From Gloeomargarita lithophora Alchichica-D10 (GTDB taxonomy: Bacteria; Cyanobacteriota; Cyanobacteriia; Gloeomargaritales; Gloeomargaritaceae), in NCBI RefSeq assembly GCF_001870225.1, contig NZ_CP017675.1:617036-681035 (forward strand): a stretch of DNA of 64,000 nucleotides, given 5' to 3'. Below the pieces are notes generated by a model. That model did not search any database. It saw only the letters and a list, made by a program, of their open reading frames with translations, and was not told the origin of the DNA. The position numbers and the translations under genes were made by a program. Position 1 is the stretch's first letter, and each line of letters opens with the position of its first letter. This document shows positions 19,058 to 29,312 of this stretch, piece by piece.

Positions 19058-20935
19058 CTATCTTCCTGGCGACAATGGAAACACCTGAATTGCTCCCTGG
19101 CTTCTGAGTTCATCAACAAATCTCTTGCGCGGGTCTTGCGTTGCTCCGAATACCGTGACTACTTGATAATTTTTATCTTCTACATTGGCAATCCAAATAG
19201 GGGAGGGCTTCGCTGTTGAGCCGCACAAGAAACGATCGTAGCTTCCGTTAGTCTTAAACATGCGATCATGCAAAACGGCTAAGGCATGGCTTTTGTTGCC
19301 TTGAGAATCTCCCTGAAAGATCAAAATTCGGCAGTGTTGATCAGCAACTTCTACCCAGGGATTGTCGTTTGGTGGAGAAACTTCTAGTAAGTTGCAGTTG
19401 TTAATGGAAATAGTCGTCAGTGTAGCCAAGTTTTGATAAAAAGATGTAAGTCTTTGTTGAAAGAATCGCACAAATTCTTGGGGATAATCCGGGACTTGCC
19501 AAAAATCTTCATCGTTGAAAGGCATGAGATCGCAACCACGAATTCTTGGATTCCCCTGTCGCTCATAGTAAGGACGACGCGCACCTTGTCCAACGCCTCC
19601 CAAACGAAACATAAGCCAACACAGGTCTTTACAGAAAGTCTTGAAAGAATTTTCTTGAAATTCCGGCAGAGAGTTTGTAGTGAATAAACGTAATATCCCA
19701 CTTTGTTTTTTGCGATTGTTTGTTGGGGAATCGATTTCCTTAACACGAACACATAACCATCCCCAAGTTGGCTCTGGCTCAATTCCTCCAAAAATCTGTA
19801 CCTCAAGCGTCCTGACTTGGTGAGAAGGCAAAACACCACGCGCAAAGATGCGAAACCAATAGCGCATCATATTTTTGAATGCGACTGGACGGACTTCGGC
19901 AATAGACTTATTGTCATACCTATTTTTATCTGCTCTCCAAGTAACTGTTTGCCGCCCGTGAATCAACTGTCCTTCCAATTCAAAATTCAGCCGTAAAAAT
20001 TCATGAGGATTATTTTGTTGTTGACCAGATAACAATCGCCCATAACCTGAATTAGTTTGCGAACCAATCCCTTGACCTAGACCTTTGATTAGCCATTTTT
20101 TAACCATTGCTAATATCTCATCCGTACAATTAGTTCCTTTGCGAATGCCAATTAAAAATTTTACTTGCTTCAGGGAAAAAAATACATTGGGATTAGGGCT
20201 ATATTTCAAGTTATCATCATCCCAACTCCAGATACTATTAGCAATATCTACTGCCAGACCACCAGAGTTTGATTCATTTGTGACTATAGGATAAGCATCA
20301 AAAAAGATAACCTTTCCGGTTTTATGTTTATCTTCAGCGTCTAAATCACCTAAATACTTAGCCATTTCCTTTTTAGCTTGGGAGCGGGACATCCCTTGTT
20401 CCATAAATTCACGAATTCCCTGTGCTCGTGCGACTCCCCGCAGCGTACTCGATGGAATATAGGGCATTCCCAACGCATCAAAAGCCGGTAATAACATACT
20501 CTCTGGACCTTTAGTTCCCCCAACTCGAATCCGCCACGGGCAAGTCACTATAAATGTATTACTATTTCCCGCAATCAAACAAGTACGGACATTCATTTGG
20601 TTTAGTCTTTCAGTATAGTTTGCCTGAGTTTCAGCTTTACTCACCAATTGAACTTGTGTTCCTTCTTTATGTTGAATAGAAGGTGCCCTCATCCAGCGTA
20701 AGTATTCAACGAAGCTGGCCGTTTTATGGGGCTGGGGATTGGGGTCAGATGGGTGTCCTAACCACGGTGACGGTTCAGGGTTATTAGGAGCAGGATTATT
20801 ACCACCACCTCCCTGACCACCGCCACGATTATTACCTTGATTACCGCCACTACGATTAGCTGGCTGTTGGGGACGATTATTATTTGTGGGTGGTTGATTT
20901 GGTCGCTGCGGACGTTGTAAATAGGGATTGGTCAT
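19058..20935 (-). CDS. Fused Cmr6-Cmr1-like RAMP protein, locus A
   Basis: A 625-residue type III RAMP protein. Residues 1-55 are low complexity rich in Asn, Gln and Gly. The first RAMP unit is Cmr6-like: MPYIPSSTLRGVARAQGIRE, GKVIFFDAYPIV and the glycine-rich loop GLGQGIGSQTNSGYGRL. The second unit is Cmr1-like: EVRPVAFKNMMRYWFRIFA, then LEVQIFGGIEPEPTWGWLCV. Both subunits would cap the crRNP next to Cmr4 and Cmr5. A similar fusion is found at 39219. The model resembles TIGR03986-type RAMPs. Start overlaps the stop of the upstream Uma2 gene (ATGA). Confidence 0.85.
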   Translation of the reverse strand: MTNPYLQRPQRPNQPPTNNNRPQQPANRSGGNQGNNRGGGQGGGGNNPAPNNPEPSPWLGHPSDPNPQPHKTASFVEYLRWMRAPSIQHKEGTQVQLVSKAETQANYTERLNQMNVRTCLIAGNSNTFIVTCPWRIRVGGTKGPESMLLPAFDALGMPYIPSSTLRGVARAQGIREFMEQGMSRSQAKKEMAKYLGDLDAEDKHKTGKVIFFDAYPIVTNESNSGGLAVDIANSIWSWDDDNLKYSPNPNVFFSLKQVKFLIGIRKGTNCTDEILAMVKKWLIKGLGQGIGSQTNSGYGRLLSGQQQNNPHEFLRLNFELEGQLIHGRQTVTWRADKNRYDNKSIAEVRPVAFKNMMRYWFRIFARGVLPSHQVRTLEVQIFGGIEPEPTWGWLCVRVKEIDSPTNNRKKQSGILRLFTTNSLPEFQENSFKTFCKDLCWLMFRLGGVGQGARRPYYERQGNPRIRGCDLMPFNDEDFWQVPDYPQEFVRFFQQRLTSFYQNLATLTTISINNCNLLEVSPPNDNPWVEVADQHCRILIFQGDSQGNKSHALAVLHDRMFKTNGSYDRFLCGSTAKPSPIWIANVEDKNYQVVTVFGATQDPRKRFVDELRSQGAIQVFPLSPGR

Positions 20936-21582
20936 TTCATTACCTCTTGGATTATGGTTCTTAAATTCACTTCAGCTTGAATTTCGTCTTCTCTCGCCTC
21001 GTCTAAAAAACGATAGATAATATCCTTTGTTAATTTTGGAAATGAGGGACTAATTTCAACTTCTTCATAAGCATTTTTTTGCAGGGTATAGAATTTTATT
21101 TTTTCTCCATCAAACTGCCAAAACTCAGGAATGTTCATTGAGCTATAAAGTGCTAATTTATTGATTTTACTTGGAGAAATATCCACTTCTACCACTAAAT
21201 CTGGAGGCGGATCAGTCATGAAATTAACCCTACGCCCCTTTACTTTGGGTTGATTCGCCAAGTAATAGGCATTATCCGGCTCTGCGCCCCGGTCTAAATT
21301 GGGGTAGTCGAGACGAGATGATCCCATAGTTTTGAGTTTTTGACCCATTTCTGAAACAAGACAGACAATTAAACGTTCAATCATCCGCACAAAAAACTCG
21401 TGGGTTTCAAAGGGCATAGAAATCTCCAATGTACCTCGGTCATAGACCAATCGAGTTGCACGAGTTTCACCAATTGCCTCGTGAATCTTGAGATAGCCAT
21501 CCCAAGGAATATCCTGTAACAAAACCCGCTGTTCTAAAATCAAGTCACTAATTTTATGAACTGAAGATATAACCATAATCAA
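20932..21582 (-). CDS. Uma2 family putative endonuclease in Cmr operon
   Basis: A 216-residue Uma2 protein between cmr5 and cmr6/cmr1. The core is DPPPDLVVEVDISPSKINKL, then ALYSSMNIPEFWQFDGEK, with PD, E and K kept. It is a paralogue of the gene at 17840. Both ends overlap neighbours by four bases (ATGA), so it is translated in step with the Cmr genes. This arrangement argues against a recent casual insertion. Confidence 0.9.
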   Translation of the reverse strand: MIMVISSVHKISDLILEQRVLLQDIPWDGYLKIHEAIGETRATRLVYDRGTLEISMPFETHEFFVRMIERLIVCLVSEMGQKLKTMGSSRLDYPNLDRGAEPDNAYYLANQPKVKGRRVNFMTDPPPDLVVEVDISPSKINKLALYSSMNIPEFWQFDGEKIKFYTLQKNAYEEVEISPSFPKLTKDIIYRFLDEAREDEIQAEVNLRTIIQEVMK

Positions 21583-22073
21583 TCCTCTCCCCTCACATCA
21601 TGGTAAATGGCACTCACCCAAAAGCTAAATTCACGGGCAATTTCTAAGCCAAGACCAGTCAGGCCAAGGTACTCATCAGCATTCAAGGTTTTCAAAGCAT
21701 CCAAACTTAAATCTTCCTTTCCTGAAATCTCTTTCAAACACTCAAAAAACTTCTTCACGGGGTCTTCTCGACCATCTTTAAGAATGGTTTCTTCTGCTTT
21801 CAAACGCATCAAACCCCAGGTGGAAAGATAGGTGTAAAGCTCCTGAGCCATGCTTTTTTGTTTTTTGAGCTTGGCTTGATCAGTTGTGTCAGTTTTGAGG
21901 GTATTCAACTTTTCATAAACAGGCGTTCCTAGAGTGCGTGGATCGAATGTCATAGCTTCATTTTTTGGTTGAGGTGGGTGAGCAATAGGGGCAACAGGCA
22001 CCGAAGAAACTACAGAGGTTGATGGTGGATTTGGTTTAGGAAATTGAGAATTGGGTCTATTCTTCTTAGACAT
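21579..22073 (-). CDS. cmr5: Cmr5-like small subunit, locus A
   Basis: A 164-residue, mostly helical protein, the small inner-filament subunit of the Cmr complex. Residues 1-50 are Pro/Ser/Val-rich and probably disordered. The rest is helical (AQELYTYLSTWGLMRLKAEE, GLGLEIAREFSFWVSAIYHD), as in Cmr5/Csm2. The ATG at 22073 (MSKKNRPN) overlaps the previous stop as TAATG, so the longer frame to 22115 is not needed. Assignment rests on operon position between cmr4 and cmr6 and on helical character more than on sequence. Confidence 0.7.
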   Translation of the reverse strand: MSKKNRPNSQFPKPNPPSTSVVSSVPVAPIAHPPQPKNEAMTFDPRTLGTPVYEKLNTLKTDTTDQAKLKKQKSMAQELYTYLSTWGLMRLKAEETILKDGREDPVKKFFECLKEISGKEDLSLDALKTLNADEYLGLTGLGLEIAREFSFWVSAIYHDVRGED

Positions 22074-22744
22074 TAGGATTCCTCCGAAGATAGGGATAAC
22101 TGCTGGTTGAACCACAAAGCCGCTGAAATATTCGAGCCGCTTTTCATCTGTTCTATCGCTTGAGATAAAAGAGCCTCAGTAAAACCTGTTACTATCTGAG
22201 AACTTTCAGTCCTTAAGTATCTCTGATCTTGCAAAATAAAGATAAATACTTGAGTACCCTGGGCATCAATCACCCAATACTCAGGGATACCTAGTGCGGC
22301 ATAAAGGTACTTCTTTTGATCCAAATCGGAATCTAAAGTAGTATCAGCAACTTCGATCACTAGATTGGGTGAACGCTGTTGGTCAAGATTGATTTTTCTT
22401 GATTCTCCTTTTCGATATTGGGGTAAATCTTCTCCTAAGTACAAGGCAATATCAGGAGCGGCGGCTTGTTGGCTCTCTTTTTCCATCAGACAACTTCCCA
22501 AAATTTTAGATTTAATTTCAGGGTGAGCCATTAGCCACATCACTAAAATCGCCGATAGAAGTTCACGCACTTCTGAATGTAAAATTCCTTCCCAGCCCAT
22601 ATTTTCTACCAAAAGTTGATGGTTGTGAAAAAACAATTGCATCCGGTCAATAGAGGGGTCATCTCGGAGTTTTTCGTAGTCCTGCCAAGTAGCGGGATGC
22701 CATTGGGATTGAATCATATTAGGTTTATCTACAGAGATCATCAT
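22073..22744 (-). CDS. Uma2 family protein with altered PD motif, in Cmr operon
   Basis: A 223-residue Uma2 protein, tandem paralogue of the gene at 22741: both begin around QWHPATWQDYEKLRD or QWYPATWQDYEKLRD and share LLVENMGWEGI. Here the core reads RSPNLVIEVADTT, so the usual PD has become PN; E and the following K (DLDQKKYLYAALG) remain. This may reduce or remove catalysis. It starts at the ATG at 22744, overlapping the upstream stop (ATGA), and its own stop overlaps the cmr5 start. Confidence 0.87.
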   Translation of the reverse strand: MMISVDKPNMIQSQWHPATWQDYEKLRDDPSIDRMQLFFHNHQLLVENMGWEGILHSEVRELLSAILVMWLMAHPEIKSKILGSCLMEKESQQAAAPDIALYLGEDLPQYRKGESRKINLDQQRSPNLVIEVADTTLDSDLDQKKYLYAALGIPEYWVIDAQGTQVFIFILQDQRYLRTESSQIVTGFTEALLSQAIEQMKSGSNISAALWFNQQLSLSSEES

Positions 22745-23412
22745 TGGCGTTCCCCCTGTTGCAATTGTTGTGAAAACCAAGCGGCGGCTTCCACATTGGA
22801 AATAGATACTTTTTCAAGGGTTTGATTTAGTAAATTTATCGGAAGCCCTGCTAAAATTTGGGAAGTTTCTATTTGTAAATAAATTCCTGTTTCCGAACGA
22901 TAAAAAGCAAAAACTCGTTTGCCCTTAATATCAATTACCCAATACTCTGGAATTCCTAATTTGGCATATATATCAGCTTTTTCTCGCATATCTATAGCCA
23001 GAGTTGTATCAGAAACCTCTCCGACTAAATCTGGAACTCGACATTGATTCAAATCAATGTAACGTCGTTCACCTTCCTGATAGATAGGTGCATCCTCACC
23101 CACATAAACAATTAGGTCAGGAGCGGCGGCTTGTTTATCTTTCTTTTCTAGTAAACACCCACCCATAAGCGTTGCGGTTTGTTCTGAAAATTGACTGAAC
23201 CATAGATAAAAAATCATGCTAAAAAGTTCTCGCACCTTAGCATGGTTGATGCCTTCCCAGCCCATATTTTCTACCAGGAGTTGATGATCATGAAAAAATA
23301 ACTGCGCTCGCTCAAAAGATTCAACATCACGGAGTTTTTCGTAGTCCTGCCAAGTAGCGGGATACCACTGGGAATATTGGGCAGTTTGCTGCTTATCCAA
23401 AGAAACCGTCAT
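22741..23412 (-). CDS. Uma2 family putative endonuclease in Cmr operon
   Basis: A 223-residue Uma2 protein, first of a tandem pair. The core is VPDLVGEVSDTTLAIDM, then REKADIYAKLGIPEYWVID, with PD, E and K present. The ATG at 23412 overlaps the cmr4 stop (ATGA), and its stop overlaps the next Uma2 start. The pair looks like a local gene duplication that has since diverged strongly. Confidence 0.9.
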   Translation of the reverse strand: MTVSLDKQQTAQYSQWYPATWQDYEKLRDVESFERAQLFFHDHQLLVENMGWEGINHAKVRELFSMIFYLWFSQFSEQTATLMGGCLLEKKDKQAAAPDLIVYVGEDAPIYQEGERRYIDLNQCRVPDLVGEVSDTTLAIDMREKADIYAKLGIPEYWVIDIKGKRVFAFYRSETGIYLQIETSQILAGLPINLLNQTLEKVSISNVEAAAWFSQQLQQGERQ

Positions 23413-24251
23413 GATTGTCCCTCCTGCGTCACACTTTCAATCATCAATTGCACAAAACCACGCCCTAGACTCTCTTGACCGCCAATTTGAAGTACTTCGG
23501 AACGCTGCAAAAGTTGTTCAAACCCCTGGCGTGCTTCGGTACTCGTTCCATTAGCTTGAGCAGTAATTCCCCAAGGGAAATACATCAAAGCATCGGGGGG
23601 AATGGCTTCTTCATAGCGAAACCCACCATCAACTGTCTTGTGTTCATCTAATTTTACTTTCACTTGTCGCCAAAGGCTCATTTGCACGATGGTGGCACAA
23701 TGTTTGTCTGCCAGCACCAATACGTGATTAATTCCTCCCGATTCATTCAGTCCAGGAACGGCTTTTTCCCCTTGTTCCCAATCGTTCCATATACTCAAAT
23801 TTTCTCTCTTCAAAATGGCATCTTTAAGATACACGTTGCCAGTGCCCGCAATATTGGTAGAATTTTCGGCTGGAATCGTCAGTTTTGAACCGGACAATCG
23901 CACCCAGCGCCGCAACAACATCGGACTGGTCACCCACACCACCCCATGACTCAGCGAGGGCACAGGAATCCACAGAATTGAACCATCGCCAATCCAGACG
24001 GCACCTTGTTCTAATTGTTCTCCGTCAGCAATTTCATTGCCAAATAAATAGAATCTTTTCGATTTCTCTTTACCATTGATTTCAATCTTTTCGTTACCAG
24101 GAACACTTGATCGCAAACGACCTCTAATGGTGCTGGATGGAATGTAGGGCAAATTGGTGTGGGACTCGCGGGCAATACCCAGCAAATTTCCTTCTTGAGT
24201 GGTTCCTCCAGTGTGTAAAGGGGAGAGTAAAATCAAGTGAACAACATACAT
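23409..24251 (-). CDS. cmr4: Cmr4-like RAMP backbone subunit, locus A
   Basis: A 280-residue RAMP (Cas7 group). The start MYVVHLILLSPLHTGG, the YIPSSTIRGRLRS stretch and the C-terminal loop GGQESLGRGF are typical of Cmr4, which lines the crRNA and normally cuts target RNA every six bases. In usual Cmr4 the loop before RERHTxxPYIPGSS carries the catalytic Asp (GxxDxPxxRE). Here that stretch is EGNLLGIARES with no Asp. The ATG at 24251 starts 2 bases after cmr3; a longer frame to 24314 would overlap it. Confidence 0.88.
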   Translation of the reverse strand: MYVVHLILLSPLHTGGTTQEGNLLGIARESHTNLPYIPSSTIRGRLRSSVPGNEKIEINGKEKSKRFYLFGNEIADGEQLEQGAVWIGDGSILWIPVPSLSHGVVWVTSPMLLRRWVRLSGSKLTIPAENSTNIAGTGNVYLKDAILKRENLSIWNDWEQGEKAVPGLNESGGINHVLVLADKHCATIVQMSLWRQVKVKLDEHKTVDGGFRYEEAIPPDALMYFPWGITAQANGTSTEARQGFEQLLQRSEVLQIGGQESLGRGFVQLMIESVTQEGQS

Positions 24252-24253
24252 TA

Positions 24254-25928
<1,675 letters not shown>

Positions 25929-25930
25929 GG

Positions 25931-28900
25931 TTATTGCTCCTTAAGTTTAATATGACGATTGCGTAAGTTAAAAGCGGCTAGTTTGAGCCAGTTTTGAATT
26001 TGCATATCTCGATCCTTATTTGGGGTATATTTCCAAAGATGTTGGAGAAAATTGACTAAATTGCTCTGAAAGTTTTGTTTACTCTCTCCATCTTTTTTGA
26101 ATACATCCCGCCGGTCACAGAATAATTGTACCCAAACAGGAATAGCTTCAGAAATTGGCGCAGGATGCTGTTCCCAAAGTTGGGCGGCCTGTTCCAAAAC
26201 AGCAGGTTCTAAATCAGGAAGACCTAACAAACTCTTCCAGTGCTGAAAAGTATCAAATTTACTGGTAGCTTTGAGGATATTGCCATTTGCATAAAGAACT
26301 TGCACCTGTACAGCATCTTTTTTGTTTGCATGATCGTATTCATGTTGCTTTGCTTCTTTCTCCGCTTTCCACAGGTTTTCTAAGGCAATCGCCAACGGTA
26401 CAGACTGATGGGCAATGACAATGCCGAAGCTAATTGTAGCGTCAGAACCCATGGTAAATAAGGGACGTTGGCTCAATCCTTTGGGTAAATCTTCTCCCTC
26501 CCATTGCCAATAATTTCCCTGATGATTAAATTCCTTACCAGGATCATCTTGACCTCTAAAACATTGACGAATATCCCATAACCACTGATCCCATTCCCAT
26601 AGGTTTGTATATGCCAGCACATCATCGCCACCACCATAGATTAACCGCCCTGCATAGCGTTGTTCCGTTAAATAGGGCACTAATTGATTGGAAAAATCGA
26701 GCAATGCCCGACTCAACGCATTATGAGTAGATGGCCCCATGCGTTTTTTGAGTTCTTGGTCTTTAACAAATTCACTAAATGAATCCTTAACTTCTTCAAG
26801 TTCTTGAGGCTTAAACACATAACCAATTTGCTGCTTGTGACCATCAGCAAGATTTTTCAGTGGTGTGGGCAAATAGTCATAATATCCTTTCATTTTTGTA
26901 CCCTTGAGCCATTCACTCATGCTGTCGCCATCCCCTGCGGCTAACACATACCAATTAGCAGGATTCGCACCAGAATAATACTCACTGAGAATCTGATTAA
27001 TATCCTGTTGATCTTCTTTCTTTGTTTCCTCATCTACGTCCGCATCTTCAACTAACCAACCCGCATTAAGCAATCTAGGATGATAACGTTGAACCTGAAC
27101 ATCAGCCCAAGGGATTCCCCATTTGCCTCGCATTTGATGGATTACATTATTGACCCAAGGGTATTTTTCTTTGATTTTTTGACAAACTGCTTCAAAGTTT
27201 CGCTTGTGTTTTTGATCCTGGCTATGAACCTTGAGATAACCTGCTACGCCAGCCGTTAAATCAGGATATGAAGCCTCAATTTTATCCTGATCAAGCCCAG
27301 GAAATAAACTAGGCAAAATCTTATGTAAACCTCGTTTTACTGTTTCCGTCGCATTAAGTTGTTCTCTGCCATCAAATAACCCCGAATTTCTTTGCCAGAT
27401 TCCTTGACTTTCCCCTTCTGTAATCCATTGATTACTCTGTGAGGGATGCACCACTGAGCCAATGCCAGAAATGGTACTACGGGAGCCAAAAGCCACGGGT
27501 AATTCCCAGTCACGGGCATTTTTACAAGCGGCTTGTACTCGCCGGGTTTCATCCACCACCGCCGCCCACCAGGAACCGATATTAACTCCAGGTTTATACT
27601 GACGATGATTGCCATTTTTATCTAAAAAACTTTCCCGCAAAAATGCTAATTCTTTCTCTAAAAATAGTCGCTGTTTATCAGTCAGGTGATAGGTTTTATT
27701 CTGTTGTTTTACCCAAGGGTCATTATCTATAACATCTTTAGAGTGTAAAATGCCAGTATCCTTAAGTTTTTGATTCGGACTACCCAATGGAACTGCGGCC
27801 CAATAATGTTGCCATTGATGGTCTAACCAGCCCTGCCAGGTTAAATCCGCTTCGGATAATTGAGGCATCCAATGTCTTTCGGTTTTGAGAAAATCAAATA
27901 CTGAATCCGCTAATGTTTGCCATTCTTCTTGTAAAGTCTGCTGAGCCATTTGCATAGCGGCTTGTACCTTATCTTCGGGTAACAGTACCATGATCACGTT
28001 AGGAAATCCTGCTGTTAGCAATTTTTGTGCTGATGGTTTGTTGATCCATGCTGCAAAATCTGAATATTTCTCTAGCAACCAATAATCAATCAAAGGCTGA
28101 GCATATAAACTGGGATAAAGCAAACAATCTGCCCCGTATTTAACCGCCAATTTCCAACAAATTTTGGCTGATAGATAATGCAATACCCAAGACCCTGCCC
28201 AAAAATCTCGCATTTTGCGGCTGGCTTTGATTAACTCTTGAATCGGACTAAAGGTAAAACTCGCCAAATAGGGACGGGTTTTCTGAGGGCTACCATATCC
28301 TGCTAAGCACCCTGCTAGAGCAGAAGTGATACTGGCATGACTCCAAATTGAACCATCCGGCAAACGAGTCTCCGCAGGCATAAGCATCAGACTATCATCG
28401 TTAAATTTTCGACAAATCGCATCGGGAAAACACCGCCAAAACCACCAAAATACCTTTTGGGGATCGGTTTCATTTTTGATCTCAGCGGGAATAACTGATT
28501 CTTCCCGTTGCCGTAAATGCTCAGCCCGATTACTCGCTAGGTGTAAGTCTCGATGCTCATCCGGTTGCAGTTGCCAGAAAATCTTCTCTGCGGATAATAA
28601 ATGAGCAATCTCTAAGCCAGTCCCTAATGTTAAACCCCGGTCAATGGTTTGATAATCAATTGCCGTACTTAAATGACCAATGGCTGAGCGGTCACTGGCA
28701 GAAGCAATTAAATCCGCATCACCAATATATTTCTGATAATCAGAGGCATGACTAGATTTGGGAGAAACCCAATTTTGCATTACATTTAATTGCGGCCAAA
28801 CACCCTCCCCACTTCGCCCTGACCCATCATGTAACGCTTTTAGCGCCGGGTCATGCAATAACCCCCAGATTTTCGCTTGCCAGTAGTGGTGTTGAGACAT
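25931..28900 (-). CDS. cmr2: Cas10 (Cmr2) with HD and GGDD domains, locus A
   Basis: The 989-residue large subunit of a type III-B complex. The N-terminus has the permuted HD nuclease motif (KIWGLLHDPALKALHD, His16-Asp17) for ssDNA cutting. Two palm domains follow: the first with AGDGDSM (about residue 656), the second with RLIYGGGDDVLA (about 756). The intact GGDD predicts synthesis of cyclic oligoadenylate on target RNA binding. The region ASFTFSPIQELIKASRKMRD aligns with the first residues of the shorter Cas10 at 35518. First effector gene after the array. Confidence 0.95.
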   Translation of the reverse strand: MSQHHYWQAKIWGLLHDPALKALHDGSGRSGEGVWPQLNVMQNWVSPKSSHASDYQKYIGDADLIASASDRSAIGHLSTAIDYQTIDRGLTLGTGLEIAHLLSAEKIFWQLQPDEHRDLHLASNRAEHLRQREESVIPAEIKNETDPQKVFWWFWRCFPDAICRKFNDDSLMLMPAETRLPDGSIWSHASITSALAGCLAGYGSPQKTRPYLASFTFSPIQELIKASRKMRDFWAGSWVLHYLSAKICWKLAVKYGADCLLYPSLYAQPLIDYWLLEKYSDFAAWINKPSAQKLLTAGFPNVIMVLLPEDKVQAAMQMAQQTLQEEWQTLADSVFDFLKTERHWMPQLSEADLTWQGWLDHQWQHYWAAVPLGSPNQKLKDTGILHSKDVIDNDPWVKQQNKTYHLTDKQRLFLEKELAFLRESFLDKNGNHRQYKPGVNIGSWWAAVVDETRRVQAACKNARDWELPVAFGSRSTISGIGSVVHPSQSNQWITEGESQGIWQRNSGLFDGREQLNATETVKRGLHKILPSLFPGLDQDKIEASYPDLTAGVAGYLKVHSQDQKHKRNFEAVCQKIKEKYPWVNNVIHQMRGKWGIPWADVQVQRYHPRLLNAGWLVEDADVDEETKKEDQQDINQILSEYYSGANPANWYVLAAGDGDSMSEWLKGTKMKGYYDYLPTPLKNLADGHKQQIGYVFKPQELEEVKDSFSEFVKDQELKKRMGPSTHNALSRALLDFSNQLVPYLTEQRYAGRLIYGGGDDVLAYTNLWEWDQWLWDIRQCFRGQDDPGKEFNHQGNYWQWEGEDLPKGLSQRPLFTMGSDATISFGIVIAHQSVPLAIALENLWKAEKEAKQHEYDHANKKDAVQVQVLYANGNILKATSKFDTFQHWKSLLGLPDLEPAVLEQAAQLWEQHPAPISEAIPVWVQLFCDRRDVFKKDGESKQNFQSNLVNFLQHLWKYTPNKDRDMQIQNWLKLAAFNLRNRHIKLKEQ

Positions 28901-28933
28901 GGTTGCTCCTGTTCAAGGTCTGATAATTGCAGT

Positions 28934-29312
28934 TTAACGTTGATTGGAATTATTCTCTTCCAAGTCAGAGGATTGAGTTAAGGTGGGGAAAATAGATTCT
29001 AGGGATGATAGTAACCTATTGAGAGCAAAATCCTCTAAATTTTTGCCACTGAAAGGAGATTTCCGCATTTGTACATGGGCAACATCATTGCGATACTCAG
29101 TTAGTTGTCCCCAAAAAACAGCTAAAGCCCTAGCATCCCTTATATGTACAGCGATGGGTTGGTTGAAATTTAGATTATCGTCTTTACTTTTTTCAGTGGC
29201 TTTCGTCATTTCGTTAAGTTGTTGTTCAATAGCTTGACGATAGATTCGCTCTCGATAATTACGGATACCTTCTTTGATACATAGGACAGATCCCGGCGGT
29301 TGGCGGTAAACA
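28934..29312 (-). pseudogene. Truncated CARF-HEPN (Csx2-like) gene, HEPN part only
   Basis: The roughly 125 residues match the C-terminal quarter of the full-length Csx2-like protein at 43410: VLCIKEGIRNYRERIYRQAI against ALCLLDGREDYLKREHREAI. The HEPN RNase motif is intact (YRNDVAHVQM, R-X4-H). The CARF sensor domain is missing. Homology stops at the edge of the CRISPR array, and the only in-frame initiator before it is a TTG inside the terminal repeat (the TTGGAAAC end). I read it as a gene cut by the array or by deletion. If translated, it would be an uncontrolled HEPN domain. Confidence 0.75.
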
